Of a DNA stretch of 64,000 nucleotides, positions 44,208 to 54,227 are shown piece after piece. Under the pieces are notes generated by a model that made no database searches, had not been told where the DNA came from, and saw only the letters and a list, made by a program, of their open reading frames with translations. Both the position numbers and the translations under genes were made by a program. The DNA is taken from NCBI RefSeq assembly GCF_001021505.1, contig NZ_LDPO01000005.1:1-64000 (forward strand). Direction: 5' to 3'. This stretch comes from Mycolicibacter heraklionensis. Lineage in GTDB: Bacteria; Actinomycetota; Actinomycetes; Mycobacteriales; Mycobacteriaceae. Position 1 is the first letter of the stretch, and every line of letters begins with the position of its first letter.

Positions 44208-45505
44208 GCCCCCTCGCCTCCTTTGATGCCCCGACGCTGATCGCCACCAAGCGTGACGGCCACCGGCTGCCCGACGCCGGGATCGACTGGCTGATCGAGG
44301 GCTACACCACAGGCCTGGTCGCCGAAGAGCAGATGTCGGCGCTGCTGATGGCGATCTACCTGCGCGGGATGGACACGGCCGAAACCGTGCGCTGGACCGC
44401 GGCGATGATCGCCTCGGGCGAGCGGATGGACTTCACCGACCTGCGCCGCGGCGGCAAACCCCTCAAAACGGTGGACAAGCACTCCACCGGCGGGGTCGGC
44501 GACAAGATCACCCTGCCGCTGGTTGCCGTCGTTGCCGCCTGCGGAGCTGCGGTACCGAGCGCGTCGGGTCGCGGCCTGGGCCACACCGGCGGCACCCTGG
44601 ACAAGCTGGAGGCCATCGCGGGTTTCGACGTGGCGCTGTCCACGGCGCGGCTGCGCGAGCAACTGGCCGGCGTCGGCGCGGCGATCTTCGCCGCCGGCGC
44701 TCTGGCGCCTGCCGACGCCAAGCTCTACGCGTTGCGTGACGTCACCGCCACCGTGGAATCGCTGCCGCTGATCGCCAGCTCGGTGATGAGCAAGAAGCTC
44801 GCCGAGGGGACGGACGCGCTGGTCCTCGATGTCAAAGTCGGCTCGGGGGCGTTCATGAAAGAGCGGGGCGACGCCCGCGAGCTGGCCCAAGCGATGGTCG
44901 GGCTGGGCGCGGCACACGGGGTTGCCACCCGAGCCCTGCTCACCGACATGAGCACGCCGCTGGGGTGCACGGTCGGCAACGCGATCGAGGTGGCCGAAGC
45001 CCTCGAGGTGCTGGCCGGCGGCGGCCCGGCCGATGTGGTGGAGCTGACGGTGCGGCTGGCGAGCGAGATGCTGGAGCTGGCCACAATCGACGGCGCCGAC
45101 CCCGCGCAGACACTGTCCGACGGCAGCGCGATGGACCGATTCACCGCGATGGTCGCCGCCCAGGGCGGGGACCTCGGTGTTCCGTTGCCGGTGGGGAAGT
45201 GCTGCGAGACGGTGACCGCTGATCGGGGCGGCTTTATGGGGCACATCGATGCGATGGCGGTCGCCCTGGCGGCCTGGCGGCTCGGCGCCGGCCGGTCCAG
45301 GCCGGGGGAGCGGGTGCAGCACGGGGCGGGGGTGCGGATTCACCGCCGGCCGGGCGAACCGGTGGCGGCCGGCGAAACCTTGTTCACGCTCTACACCGAC
45401 ACCCCCGAGCGGCTCGGACCGGCGTGCGCCGAGCTGAACGGCGGCTACTGCGTCGGCGACACACCGCCGCTCCCGCGTCCCCTGATCATCGAGGCGACCG
45501 CATGA
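44204..45505 (+). CDS. deoA: Thymidine/pyrimidine nucleoside phosphorylase DeoA
   Basis: A 433-residue phosphorylase. [15 protein letters not shown] is the phosphate-binding signature, [18 protein letters not shown] the thymidine phosphorylase pattern, and [12 protein letters not shown] the third block; C-terminal PYNP domain [19 protein letters not shown]. It cleaves thymidine and deoxyuridine to base and sugar phosphate. ATG 44204 overlaps the cdd stop (ATGA); add starts 7 bases after the stop. Confidence 0.95.
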   Translation: MSPLASFDAPTLIATKRDGHRLPDAGIDWLIEGYTTGLVAEEQMSALLMAIYLRGMDTAETVRWTAAMIASGERMDFTDLRRGGKPLKTVDKHSTGGVGDKITLPLVAVVAACGAAVPSASGRGLGHTGGTLDKLEAIAGFDVALSTARLREQLAGVGAAIFAAGALAPADAKLYALRDVTATVESLPLIASSVMSKKLAEGTDALVLDVKVGSGAFMKERGDARELAQAMVGLGAAHGVATRALLTDMSTPLGCTVGNAIEVAEALEVLAGGGPADVVELTVRLASEMLELATIDGADPAQTLSDGSAMDRFTAMVAAQGGDLGVPLPVGKCCETVTADRGGFMGHIDAMAVALAAWRLGAGRSRPGERVQHGAGVRIHRRPGEPVAAGETLFTLYTDTPERLGPACAELNGGYCVGDTPPLPRPLIIEATA

Positions 45506-45512
45506 TGAAGTC

Positions 45513-46601
45513 ATGAGTACACCGGTGAACCTGGAGACCATCCGGGAGGTCCCCAAGGCGCTGCTGCACGATCACCTGGACGGCGGGCTGCGCCCGGCCA
45601 CCGTCGTCGACATCGCCGGACAGGTCGGCTACGACGACCTCCCGGCGACCGACCCCGAAGAGCTGGCGACCTGGTTCCGCACCCGCTCGCACAGCGGGTC
45701 GCTGGAGCGCTACCTGGAACCGTTCAGCCACACCGTGGCCGTGATGCAGACCGCCGACGCGCTGCATCGGGTGGCCCGCGAATGCGTCGAGGATCTGGCC
45801 GCTGACGCCGTCGTCTACGCGGAGGTGCGGTTCGCGCCGGAACTGCACATCGAGGGCGGGCTGTCGTTCGACGAGGTGACCGATGCGGTGCTGGCCGGTT
45901 TCGCCGACGGGGAGCGCGACGCCGCGGCAGCCGGCCGGGAGATCACCGTGCGCTGTCTGGTCACCGCCATGCGCCATGCCGCGCTGTCGCGGGAGATCGC
46001 CGAACTGGCCATCCGGTTCCGCGACAAGGGCGTAGTCGGGTTCGACATCGCCGGCGCCGAGGCCGGATATCCGCCGACTCGGCACCTGGACGCGTTCGAG
46101 TACATGCGTGACCACAACGCCCGTTTCACCATCCACGCCGGCGAGGCGTTCGGGCTGCCTTCCATCCACGAGGCGATCGCGTTCTGCGGCGCGGACCGCC
46201 TGGGGCACGGGGTGCGCATCACCGACGACATCACGGTCGGCGATGACGGCAGCTTGCAGTTGGGTCGGCTGGCGGCGATCGTGCGGGACAAGCGGGTCCC
46301 GTTGGAGTTGTGCCCGAGCTCCAATGTGCAGACCGGAGCGGTCGACAGCATCGCCGAGCACCCGTTCGACCTGCTGGCCCGCGCTCGGCTGCGGGTGACG
46401 GTCAACACCGACAACCGGCTGATGAGCGACACCAGCATGAGCAAGGAGATGCTGGTGCTCGCCGAGACCTTCGGGTATGGCTGGGCAGATCTGCAGCGGT
46501 TCACGGTGAACGCGATGAAGTCGGCTTTCATCCCGTTCGATCAACGGGTGCAGATCATCGAAGAAGTGATCAAGCCGCAATATGCGGTGCTGATCGACTG
46601 A
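45513..46601 (+). CDS. add: Adenosine deaminase
   Basis: A 362-residue zinc amidohydrolase. HDHLDGG (H19, H21) starts the metal site; [19 protein letters not shown] and [11 protein letters not shown] complete the catalytic and substrate regions, with [10 protein letters not shown] near the end. It turns adenosine and deoxyadenosine into inosine forms. Same order as Rv3315c-Rv3313c. A strong stem-loop follows. Confidence 0.96.
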   Translation: MSTPVNLETIREVPKALLHDHLDGGLRPATVVDIAGQVGYDDLPATDPEELATWFRTRSHSGSLERYLEPFSHTVAVMQTADALHRVARECVEDLAADAVVYAEVRFAPELHIEGGLSFDEVTDAVLAGFADGERDAAAAGREITVRCLVTAMRHAALSREIAELAIRFRDKGVVGFDIAGAEAGYPPTRHLDAFEYMRDHNARFTIHAGEAFGLPSIHEAIAFCGADRLGHGVRITDDITVGDDGSLQLGRLAAIVRDKRVPLELCPSSNVQTGAVDSIAEHPFDLLARARLRVTVNTDNRLMSDTSMSKEMLVLAETFGYGWADLQRFTVNAMKSAFIPFDQRVQIIEEVIKPQYAVLID

Positions 46602-46619
46602 CCACAGCGGCTGAAAACT

Positions 46620-46661
46620 TCGAAGGCCGGACAATCGCGGTGGCGATTGCCCGGCCTTCGA
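46620..46661. terminator. Bidirectional terminator between add and the LGFP lipoprotein gene
   Basis: Arms 46620-46637 and 46644-46661 pair over 18 bp with one mismatch, 6-base loop. Read leftward the stem is followed by AGTTTTC, a modest U-run, so it suits the lipoprotein gene best; it can also stop transcripts from add. Confidence 0.8.
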
Positions 46662-46669
46662 TCCAGAGA

Positions 46670-47233
46670 TCAGTGCTCGGTGACGGTGGCCTCAGCGTCG
46701 CCCTGCTTCCAGGTGACGATGCCGTGCTCGAAGGTGGTCTGCTTGGACCCGTCGGCGTTGGTGGTCTCGTCGCTGGTCGGGTAGCCGAGCTTGCCCTGCG
46801 AACCGCCCAGCTCGTTCCACTTGTCGCGGATCTTGCCCCACACCACGTACGAACGGGTGGTGTGAACGATCACGCCGCCGTCGAACTGCTGGTAGGTGCC
46901 GCCGTCGGGGTTCTTCTGCTCGGCGCCGGTGGGCTCGCCCAGGTCCTGCTTCGCGGCGGCGTCCAGCGAGTCGAGCTTGGCCAGGATCGGCCCGGAGACG
47001 GTGTACTCCTTGCCGTCGGCGCCGGTGATCACGGTGGAGCTGGCGGCGCTCTCCTCCGACGGTGCGCTGACCGCGGACGAGATCACCGAGCTGGCCGAGG
47101 ACGCAACTGAGCTGGCCGAACTCAGGGCCTCGCTGGTCTTCTCCTTGGCGGTGCTGCTGCAACCCGTGCCGATCAGCGCGACTCCCAAAACTGCTGCGGA
47201 TACTGCTGCGGCCCGCTGTGTTGCCTTGCGCAT
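46670..47233 (-). CDS. Secreted lipoprotein with LGFP repeats
   Basis: A 187-residue exported lipoprotein. The signal peptide ends in LIGTGC with Cys25 as the lipidated residue. A Ser/Ala-rich low-complexity spacer (about 30-65) is followed by two LGFP-type repeats (LGEPTGAEQKNPDGGTYQQF and LGGSQGKLGYPTSDETTNAD). LGFP repeats are thought to hold proteins to the mycolate cell wall. ATG 47233 with AAAGGA upstream. It is convergent with add. Confidence 0.85.
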   Translation of the reverse strand: MRKATQRAAAVSAAVLGVALIGTGCSSTAKEKTSEALSSASSVASSASSVISSAVSAPSEESAASSTVITGADGKEYTVSGPILAKLDSLDAAAKQDLGEPTGAEQKNPDGGTYQQFDGGVIVHTTRSYVVWGKIRDKWNELGGSQGKLGYPTSDETTNADGSKQTTFEHGIVTWKQGDAEATVTEH

Positions 47234-47300
47234 GTGTAGTCCTTTCGAATTGGAAGGCCCCCGCAAACCGCACGGCCCGGCCCGAGTGTTATCGGGCCAA

Positions 47301-47330
47301 ATGCTAGTCGTGAATATGACCACTCGGCAA
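47301..47330 (-). promoter_or_regulatory. Possible SigA-type promoter of the LGFP lipoprotein gene
   Basis: On the minus strand TTGCCG (47330-47325), 18-base spacer, TAGCAT (47306-47301), about 68 bases upstream of the ATG, in the 216-base gap with nothing else recognisable. Mycobacterial -35 elements are loose, so this is tentative. Confidence 0.35.
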
Positions 47331-47449
47331 TGAAATGGGGCAAATGATTGCCGCAATTCGGAGTGAATATCCGCAGCACCCGGCAGGTTGTCCTGCGTGG
47401 GGCTTCGGCCCGGCTACCACCGGGGGTGGGGCGACCGGGCGGCAAAGCC

Positions 47450-48730
47450 TTATTCGCGCCGCAGTCGCGACTGCACGAACTGTTCGAGCTGCTCCCATTC
47501 CTTGACGGCGGGAGCGTACGGGCGCTGCGGCTCGTTGACCGACTCCCGGTCGAGCACGTAGCTGACCATCCGGCCCAGCGGACGGTCCGGCTTGAGGGTC
47601 TCGGCGACCACGCCGTCCTCGGCATAGGTGCCCACGTCCTGCAGGAACTCGACGGCCAGGTCCAGCTGCTCGCGGTCCACCGCGTCCGGCCCGTCGGTGA
47701 GGTCGTCGACGATCCCGGAGAGCACGTAGACGTTGTCATCGGTGATGTCGATCGACAGTGAACCGTCGGTGGCGGCGGTCCGGATGTCGTCGTAGGTGCT
47801 CAGATCCGACAGGTCATGGTCGTGCTCGTCGGCCAGGTAGCGGGCCAGGGCGCGCTCGGAGCCGAACACGCTGATCCGGCCGTTGCGGCCCAGGAACACC
47901 GGCTCGTCCCCGAGGTAACAGCGCAACGTGAAGAACGTCCCGTTGTCGGTGATGACCCGAACCGGGTCGATGCCCACCTTGGTCCAGAAGTTCGCGTCGC
48001 CGCCAAGCACCACCCGGTCGCCGGAGGCCCGCTCGCCGGTCGCGGCGGCTGTCTCGTCGTCACCGCTGCTTTCCGCCTCGGCGGCTTCGTCGTCCTCGGT
48101 CTCCTCGGTGTCCGGCTCCGGTTCGGCCGGGGCTTCAGCGGCCAGTTCATCGGCTGCCTTCGACACCGCGGCGGCGTCGACGTTGGGGGTGGTGATGATC
48201 TCTTCGATGGCGGTCAACACATTGCCCCAGTTGCGGCCGATGATCTCGGCGATCGTCTCCCAGCGTTTCCGACCGGACCGGCCGGTGAAGTTGTCGACGC
48301 CACCCGCCAGCCAACCCAGGTTGGGGTTTCCGTTGAAGAACTTGGTCACTGCCGGCAGGTCGCACACCGATCCGATCGCCGAGACGATCTCCAGTGCATT
48401 GGCCAGGGTCTGAACGGACTGCTTGGTCGGCTTCTCGGTCAGCAGTTCCTCGACCGCGATGAGGTCGTATTGCCGGTTGCGAGCCGGGTCCAGCTTGTGG
48501 GCGTTGGCCCGCACAAGCTGCGGCCAGCCCGGGTGGTCGGCCAGGTCGTTGTTGGCGTTGATGCGTACGAACGCCACCAGTTCGGCCACGGTGGGGAAAC
48601 CGTAGAGGTCTTCGTCCCTGCCCAGGAACGCCTGCCACTCGTCACCGGAGTCGCGCCAGCTCGGCGCCCACAGGGTGTAGCGGTCACCATCGGTCACCGC
48701 GAGGCGGATCGGTACGAGGTCAGCTGCCAT
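47450..48730 (-). CDS. Conserved hypothetical protein, Rv3311 homologue by position
   Basis: A 426-residue soluble protein of unknown function. Residues 1-190 form one domain (LVPIRLAVTDGDRYTLWAPS, WRDSGDEWQAFLGRDEDLYGF). A very acidic Glu/Asp/Ala linker follows (about 195-235), then a second domain that resembles the first (ANFWTKVGIDPVRVITDNGTFFTLR, FLGRNGRISVFGSERALARYL), so it may be an internal duplication. In M. tuberculosis Rv3311 sits in the same place near add. ATG 48730. Confidence 0.75.
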   Translation of the reverse strand: MAADLVPIRLAVTDGDRYTLWAPSWRDSGDEWQAFLGRDEDLYGFPTVAELVAFVRINANNDLADHPGWPQLVRANAHKLDPARNRQYDLIAVEELLTEKPTKQSVQTLANALEIVSAIGSVCDLPAVTKFFNGNPNLGWLAGGVDNFTGRSGRKRWETIAEIIGRNWGNVLTAIEEIITTPNVDAAAVSKAADELAAEAPAEPEPDTEETEDDEAAEAESSGDDETAAATGERASGDRVVLGGDANFWTKVGIDPVRVITDNGTFFTLRCYLGDEPVFLGRNGRISVFGSERALARYLADEHDHDLSDLSTYDDIRTAATDGSLSIDITDDNVYVLSGIVDDLTDGPDAVDREQLDLAVEFLQDVGTYAEDGVVAETLKPDRPLGRMVSYVLDRESVNEPQRPYAPAVKEWEQLEQFVQSRLRRE

Positions 48731-48950
48731 GGCGCACAGAATAACGATGTAGCCCGCGCGGCCTGACGGCGGGATTAGCCGGGGATTGGCCGGCGATTGG
48801 CCGCGCGGCGCCGGGCATCGCGTATTAAAGAAACCTGAATTTTGCGGCGATCGGGTTAGCGGTATGCGCCGGGTGGCTAGCGTCGCCGCCAGGGCGAAGC
48901 GGGTCGTCGCCGATGACCGAGCGCAACAAGCCGGGGCCGGGGAGGTCGCG

Positions 48951-50417
48951 ATGACGACTGATCGGATGCGCCCCCTGGGCGCGATGCTGTGCGCCGCGGT
49001 GCTGGGCACGGCGTCGGTGCTGTCCTCGGCGGCGGTCTACGGCGTGGACCAGCTGGCGATTCGGCTGCGGCTGCTGGCCGACCAGGGCTGGATCATGAAC
49101 GGAACCGGCCAGCCCGATCCGACCGTCGGGCCCTACCTCGGCCAGATCCTCGCCGGATACCTGCAGCCGTCATCGCCGCACTTCCCCGACCAGCCGACGT
49201 TCGCCGGCTACTCCTTTCAGGGCCTGACCACGCCGGAGCAGTTCTGTCCGTTCGTGTGCATCCCGGGCCAGCCGCCGATGGACTTCGGCGTCTCGCTGAA
49301 CACCGGTGTGGGCCTGCTGGATCAGGCCATCCTGGCGCCGTTGCTGGCCGGCGACAACGTGACGGTGTTCGGCTACTCGCAGAGCGCCGCCATCACGACG
49401 ATCGAGATGAACAGTCTGATCGCCAACGCCGGCACCGCCGGTTACCCGACCCTGGATCAGCTGGGCAACATGCACGTCGTCCTGATCGGCGACCCGAACA
49501 ATCCGATCGGCGGCATCCTCGATCGCTTCGAATTCCCCGGCGACCAGCACCTGCCGTTCGTCAACATTCCGCTGAGCCTGGAGGCCACCCCCACCGACCA
49601 CATCGCGTCCGACATCTACACCGGCGAGTACGACGGCTGGGCCAACTTCCCGCAGGATCCGACCAACCTCCTGGCCGTCATCAACGCCCTGATCGGCATC
49701 CTGACCGTGCACCCGTACTACCCGGACTACACCGCCGAGCAGCTGGCCAGCGCCGTCAACGTCGGCACGATCGGCGACGCGAACTTCTACATGATCCCGC
49801 AGAATCTGCCGATCCTGCAGTTCATGTTCAACGGCGGGACAGCCGGGCAGTTCTTCGGCGACTTCTTCTCGCCCTGGGCTCGGCTGTTCATCGACTGGGG
49901 CTACGGCAACGCGGGCGACCCGGAGGTCAACGGCCTCTACCGGATCCCGGCCGGCGACTTCATCAACGGCAGCGCCTACCAGCAGGCATTCGGGGTGGCC
50001 GGCGGTCCATGGGCGATGACCCCGACCGGTGAGCTTTACGACGGATCCAGCGCGATGGGCCTGTTCGAGCGGATGGACCCGCTGCAGATGCTGGCCGGTG
50101 TTCAGAACGCACTGATCCAGAGCCTGGTCGGGCCGTGGGCCGACGTCGCGGCCGCGGCCAGTGGCGGCGTCCTCACCGCCGGTGACATCGTCACCATCAC
50201 CGGCATCACCGATTTCCTGCAGACCATCACCGGCTACGACCTGGTGAACTCGCTCGACCAGTTCCTGATCAACGGCTGGAGCGCCCTGGCCGATGCACTG
50301 AACCTGGGCGCCGTGCTGGGTCCCGACGCGCTGCTGAGCGGGGTGGGGGTGCCCGGTGACGGGCTGCTCGACCTGATCGGAGCGGGCTTCAGCGTCTTTA
50401 ACTTCTTCGGCGCGTAG
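48951..50417 (+). CDS. Secreted PE-PPE-domain alpha/beta hydrolase, copy 1
   Basis: A 488-residue protein with an N-terminal signal peptide (residues 1-27) followed directly by a PE-PPE (PF08237-type) hydrolase domain, with no PE or PPE domain. GWIMNGTGQPDPT is the conserved glycine-rich entry, GYSQS holds nucleophile Ser143, and YTGEYDGW and VHPYYPDYT are candidate Asp and His regions. A CPFVC pair (C99, C103) is shared by all three copies. Related PE-PPE domains act as esterases or acyltransferases on cell-wall lipids. ATG 48951 follows GGGGAGG. First of three tandem paralogues. Confidence 0.88.
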   Translation: MTTDRMRPLGAMLCAAVLGTASVLSSAAVYGVDQLAIRLRLLADQGWIMNGTGQPDPTVGPYLGQILAGYLQPSSPHFPDQPTFAGYSFQGLTTPEQFCPFVCIPGQPPMDFGVSLNTGVGLLDQAILAPLLAGDNVTVFGYSQSAAITTIEMNSLIANAGTAGYPTLDQLGNMHVVLIGDPNNPIGGILDRFEFPGDQHLPFVNIPLSLEATPTDHIASDIYTGEYDGWANFPQDPTNLLAVINALIGILTVHPYYPDYTAEQLASAVNVGTIGDANFYMIPQNLPILQFMFNGGTAGQFFGDFFSPWARLFIDWGYGNAGDPEVNGLYRIPAGDFINGSAYQQAFGVAGGPWAMTPTGELYDGSSAMGLFERMDPLQMLAGVQNALIQSLVGPWADVAAAASGGVLTAGDIVTITGITDFLQTITGYDLVNSLDQFLINGWSALADALNLGAVLGPDALLSGVGVPGDGLLDLIGAGFSVFNFFGA

Positions 50418-50582
50418 ACCGGCGCGGGTCAGCAAACTCCGGGCGGATTCTCGCCGATTTGACAACACGCGTTTTCTCAAAGAAGGTCAATGCTTAATTC
50501 CACCTAATAGATTAATGTGCTCATGGCAGGTGGAAGCACAAGATCACCGATGACGTATTCGAGGCGACCTGGGAGGTCTGCG

Positions 50583-51998
50583 ATGACGGTTAGGCGAGTG
50601 CATTCGCTGGGGGCCACCTTGCTGGCCATGCTGTGCGCCGTCCTCCTGGGCATGTCGTCGCTGATGACTCCGGCGCTGGCGTCGCGGCTGGAGAAGATGA
50701 TCGCCGACGTCGCGCTGCTGGCCGGCGAAGCCTGGATCATGACCGGCACCGGCCAGGCCGACCCCACGATCGGCAGCTACATGGACGTGGTGCGCGACTT
50801 CTACCTCCAGCCCGTAACCCCATGGTTCGCCGGGCAGACGTCGTACCCGGACTACGCCCTGAACGGCCTGACCACCCCCGAACAGTTCTGCCCGATCGTC
50901 TGCCAACCGCTGCCCATCCCACAGCTGAACTTCGGGGACTCGCTGGCGCAGGGCGTGGCCAACCTCGAGGGTGCGATCCGCCCCCAGCTGGAGGCCGGTG
51001 ACGAAGTCACGGTGTTCGGCTACTCGCAGAGCTCCGTCATCGCCACCCTGGCGATGCACAACCTGCTCGCCAACGCGCCGGGCGGCGACTACGACCCGGA
51101 CAACCTGCACTTCGTGCTGATCGGTGCCCCCAACAACCCCATCAGCGGCATGTTGACCCGGCTGAGCTTCCCGGACGGGTTCGACGGAAACATGCAGCAC
51201 ATTCCGTTCCTGAACATCCCGCTGGGCATCGACCCGACCCCGACCCTTCCGTTCGCGACCGACGTCTACAGCACCGAATACGACGGCTGGGCCATCTTCC
51301 CGCAGGACCCCACCAACCTGCTGGCCGTGATCAACGCGGTGATGGGGATCGGGGCGGTGCACAACGCCTACTTCACCGACAACCTCGCCAACGCCATCGA
51401 CCTGGGCACGATCGGCAACACCAACTACTACATGCTGCCCGAGCAGCTGCCGATCCTCGGACCCCTCTACGGGCTCGGCGACATCGGCAAGTTCGCCGCT
51501 GACGCGCTGGCGCCCATCCTCAAGACGGTCATCGACTGGTCCTACGGCAACCCCGGTGCCCCGGACGCCGGAATCACCGTGAACGGTGTCGACCCGATCG
51601 GCGCGGCCGGGGCCTGGGCGGTCACCGCGACCGGCCAACTGTCCGAGGATACCGGTGTCGCCGGGTTCCTGCTGCGGATGGACCCGCTGCAGATGCTGGC
51701 CGGACTGCAGTACGCGGGCGTGCAGAGCCTGACCAACACCATCAACAACCTGCTGGACTTCGCCGGGCAGGGCCCGCTGTCGGACTCGGTCGTCGAGACG
51801 CTGCTGTCGGGCTACAACCTGACGCTCGGCCTGGACCAGGCGCTGCTCACCGGATGGCAGGACCTGGCCACCCAGTGGAACGTGGTTGACGTGCTCGGGC
51901 CCGACGCCATCTTCAACGGTGCGCCGTTGATCTCCGCGCAGCCGCTGCTGGACCTGCTCGGGGTTGGCTTCAGCCTGGTCAACCTTCTCGACGCCTGA
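50583..51998 (+). CDS. Secreted PE-PPE-domain alpha/beta hydrolase, copy 2
   Basis: A 471-residue paralogue: signal peptide (about 1-34), WIMTGTGQADPT, nucleophile Ser148 in GYSQS, the CPIVC pair (C103, C107), STEYDGWAIFPQDPTNLLAVINAV. ATG 50583 with GGGAGG upstream. It has its own 165-base, unusually AT-rich upstream region, so it may have a promoter of its own; the third copy follows after 3 bases. Probably a lipase, esterase or mycolate-type acyltransferase outside the membrane. Confidence 0.88.
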   Translation: MTVRRVHSLGATLLAMLCAVLLGMSSLMTPALASRLEKMIADVALLAGEAWIMTGTGQADPTIGSYMDVVRDFYLQPVTPWFAGQTSYPDYALNGLTTPEQFCPIVCQPLPIPQLNFGDSLAQGVANLEGAIRPQLEAGDEVTVFGYSQSSVIATLAMHNLLANAPGGDYDPDNLHFVLIGAPNNPISGMLTRLSFPDGFDGNMQHIPFLNIPLGIDPTPTLPFATDVYSTEYDGWAIFPQDPTNLLAVINAVMGIGAVHNAYFTDNLANAIDLGTIGNTNYYMLPEQLPILGPLYGLGDIGKFAADALAPILKTVIDWSYGNPGAPDAGITVNGVDPIGAAGAWAVTATGQLSEDTGVAGFLLRMDPLQMLAGLQYAGVQSLTNTINNLLDFAGQGPLSDSVVETLLSGYNLTLGLDQALLTGWQDLATQWNVVDVLGPDAIFNGAPLISAQPLLDLLGVGFSLVNLLDA

Positions 51999-52001
51999 CC
52001 C

Positions 52002-53387
52002 ATGCTTCGCCGGCGCCCGCCCGGGGCGGTGCTGCTCGCGGCGGCCGTGCTGGTGGCGGGTTCGGGGCTGGGCGTGGCGGGGCTCGGCGCCCAGGACCGG
52101 CATGACGTCACGCTGCTGGCCAACGAGGGCTGGATCATGGGGCCGACCAGCATTCCCGACCCCACGGTCGGCGGCTATATGGACGCGGTGTTGGACCTGT
52201 TCCTGCAGCCGGCCTCGCCGTGGTTCCCGGGGCAGCCGACGTTTCCCGGCTACCAGTTCGAAGGACTGGTCACCCCCGAGCAGTTCTGCCCGCTGGTGTG
52301 CCTGCCGCCGCCGAATCCGTATCTGACCTTCGCCGAGTCGGTGGCGCGCGGCGTGGAGATCCTGCGCGCCGCGTTGGCGCCCCAGCTGGCCGCCGGCTCG
52401 GACGTCACGGTGTTCGGCTACTCACAGAGCGCCACCATCTCCACCCAGGAGATGATCAACCTGCTCGCGGCGGGCCCCGGTGGTGGTGGTTATGACCCCG
52501 CCGACCTGCACTTCGTGCTGATCGGCAACCCGAACAACCCGCTCGGCGGCGTCCTGACCCGCTTCCCGGCGTATCCGCTGTTGGGCGACCAGCCGGTGCA
52601 TCTGCCGTTTCTGGGCATCCCGTTGAGCATCGGACCGACCCCGACGAGCGGGTTCGACACCGACATCTACACCGGTGAGTACGACGGCCTGGCCAACTTC
52701 CCGCAGGACCCGGCCAACCTGCTGGCCATGGTCAACGCGCTGATCGGCACGGCGACAGTGCATTTCTCCTACATCGACTTCGACAACGTGGCCGACACCA
52801 TCGATCTCGGCAGGGTCGGGGATACCGACTTCTACCTGATTCCCCAGCAGCTGCCGATCCTGTGGCCGCTCTACCAGCTCGGGGATGTCGGCAAGGTGAT
52901 CGCGGACGCGCTGGCGCCGATGCTGAAACTGGTCATCGACTGGGGCTACGGAAATCCGGGCGACCCGTTCGTGGGCGTCAACGGCACAGACGCCGTCGGG
53001 CCTTGGGCCGTCACCGCCGGCGGGCACCTGGCCGACGGCTCCGACGTAGCCGGCTTCCTGTTGCGGATGGACCCGCTGCAGATGCTGGCCGGCCTGCAGT
53101 ACGCCGGGGTGCACAGCTTCGTCGATCCGATCAACGACGTGTTGGGTTTCGCCGGGCAGTCGCCGCTGTCGGATTCGTTCGTCGATGCGCTGCTGACCGG
53201 CTACCACGTCACCAATGCCGTGGACGCCTATCTGCTCAACGCGTGGAACGAGCTGGCGGTGTCGCTGAACGTCGCCGATTGGCTGGGCCCCGACGCCGTC
53301 TTCAACGGCGAGCCGTTGATCTCGCTTGCGCCGATGCTGGAGATGGGCGCGGTGGTCTTCGAGATCCTCAACTTCCTCGGCGCATGA
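52002..53387 (+). CDS. Secreted PE-PPE-domain alpha/beta hydrolase, copy 3
   Basis: A 461-residue paralogue. Short signal peptide (about 1-30), nucleophile Ser141 in GYSQS and the CPLVC pair (C96, C100). The glycine-rich entry differs: [13 protein letters not shown] lacks the G-T-G of the other two, so its oxyanion region and perhaps substrate differ. ATG 52002, 3 bases after copy 2, so co-translated with it. upp begins 17 bases downstream. Confidence 0.87.
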   Translation: MLRRRPPGAVLLAAAVLVAGSGLGVAGLGAQDRHDVTLLANEGWIMGPTSIPDPTVGGYMDAVLDLFLQPASPWFPGQPTFPGYQFEGLVTPEQFCPLVCLPPPNPYLTFAESVARGVEILRAALAPQLAAGSDVTVFGYSQSATISTQEMINLLAAGPGGGGYDPADLHFVLIGNPNNPLGGVLTRFPAYPLLGDQPVHLPFLGIPLSIGPTPTSGFDTDIYTGEYDGLANFPQDPANLLAMVNALIGTATVHFSYIDFDNVADTIDLGRVGDTDFYLIPQQLPILWPLYQLGDVGKVIADALAPMLKLVIDWGYGNPGDPFVGVNGTDAVGPWAVTAGGHLADGSDVAGFLLRMDPLQMLAGLQYAGVHSFVDPINDVLGFAGQSPLSDSFVDALLTGYHVTNAVDAYLLNAWNELAVSLNVADWLGPDAVFNGEPLISLAPMLEMGAVVFEILNFLGA

Positions 53388-53404
53388 CCCGTAGGGTCCC
53401 AGGC

Positions 53405-54028
53405 GTGGATGTGTGCGTCGTCGACCACCCGTTGGCCGCGGCGCGGTTGACCGCACTGCGCGACGAGCGCAGCGACAACGCGGCGTTTCGGTCGGCACTG
53501 CGGGAGCTGACCTGGATGCTGGTCTACGAGGCCACCCGCGACGCGCCCCGCGAGGACATCGACGTGCGCACCCCGCTGACCGGCACCGTCGGGGTGCGGC
53601 TGGCGCGGCCACCGCTGCTGGTGCCGGTGCTGCGCGCCGGGCTGGGCATGGTGGACGCGGCGCATGCCCTGATTCCCGAAGCCGACGTCGGTTTCGTCGG
53701 CGTGGCGCGTGACGAGGCCACCCACCAGCCGGTTCCGTATCTGGCATCGCTGCCGGCGGACCTGAGCGCGACACCGGTCATGGTCCTCGACCCGATGCTG
53801 GCCACCGGCGGCTCGCTGGTGCACACCCTGGGGCTACTGCTCGATCGGGGCGCAACCGACATCACCGTGCTGTGCGTGGTGGCGGCGCCGGAAGGCGTTG
53901 CGGTGCTGGCGGAAGCGGCACCGGGGGTGCGGCTGTTCACCGCCACCGTTGACGACGGGCTGAACGAGAACGCCTACATCGTTCCGGGCCTCGGCGACGC
54001 CGGCGACCGCCAGTTCGGGCCGCGCTGA
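53405..54028 (+). CDS. upp: Uracil phosphoribosyltransferase
   Basis: A 207-residue enzyme making UMP from uracil and PRPP. Blocks: [56 protein letters not shown] (PRPP loop) and [18 protein letters not shown] (uracil site). GTG 53405 gives the length of the M. tuberculosis protein (Rv3309c). It is close behind the hydrolase trio and may be read through from it. Confidence 0.95.
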   Translation: MDVCVVDHPLAAARLTALRDERSDNAAFRSALRELTWMLVYEATRDAPREDIDVRTPLTGTVGVRLARPPLLVPVLRAGLGMVDAAHALIPEADVGFVGVARDEATHQPVPYLASLPADLSATPVMVLDPMLATGGSLVHTLGLLLDRGATDITVLCVVAAPEGVAVLAEAAPGVRLFTATVDDGLNENAYIVPGLGDAGDRQFGPR

Positions 54029-54072
54029 GATCCCCACCGTCACACCGGTAACCGGCGGGCGGGTATGCGGTT

Positions 54073-54155
54073 GTTGCCCACCTTTGAGCGACAACCGTTG
54101 TTGCGTTGGTGGAGTCAGCCCTCCCGGCATCCGTTGTCGCTCAAAGGCGGGCGAA
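54073..54155. repeat. Family A palindromic repeat, copy 3
   Basis: Arms 54073-54095 and 54133-54155 are 23 bp with three mismatches and a 37-base spacer. Core GCCCACCTTTGAGCGACAAC on the left. It lies between convergent upp and pmmB, as copy 1 does between convergent genes. Confidence 0.75.
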
Positions 54156-54227
54156 CATCACACCCCGCCGGGCTGGTGGCAGGTGAGCCGGGTGCGGCGG
54201 CTGGTGACGAATGGGGCGAATGAGGCG

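Noticed and set aside
50459-50487. Perfect TTGACA -35 before the second PE-PPE-type hydrolase
   Set aside because: No acceptable -10 at 16-19 bases; the AT-rich gap probably holds a promoter but I cannot place it.
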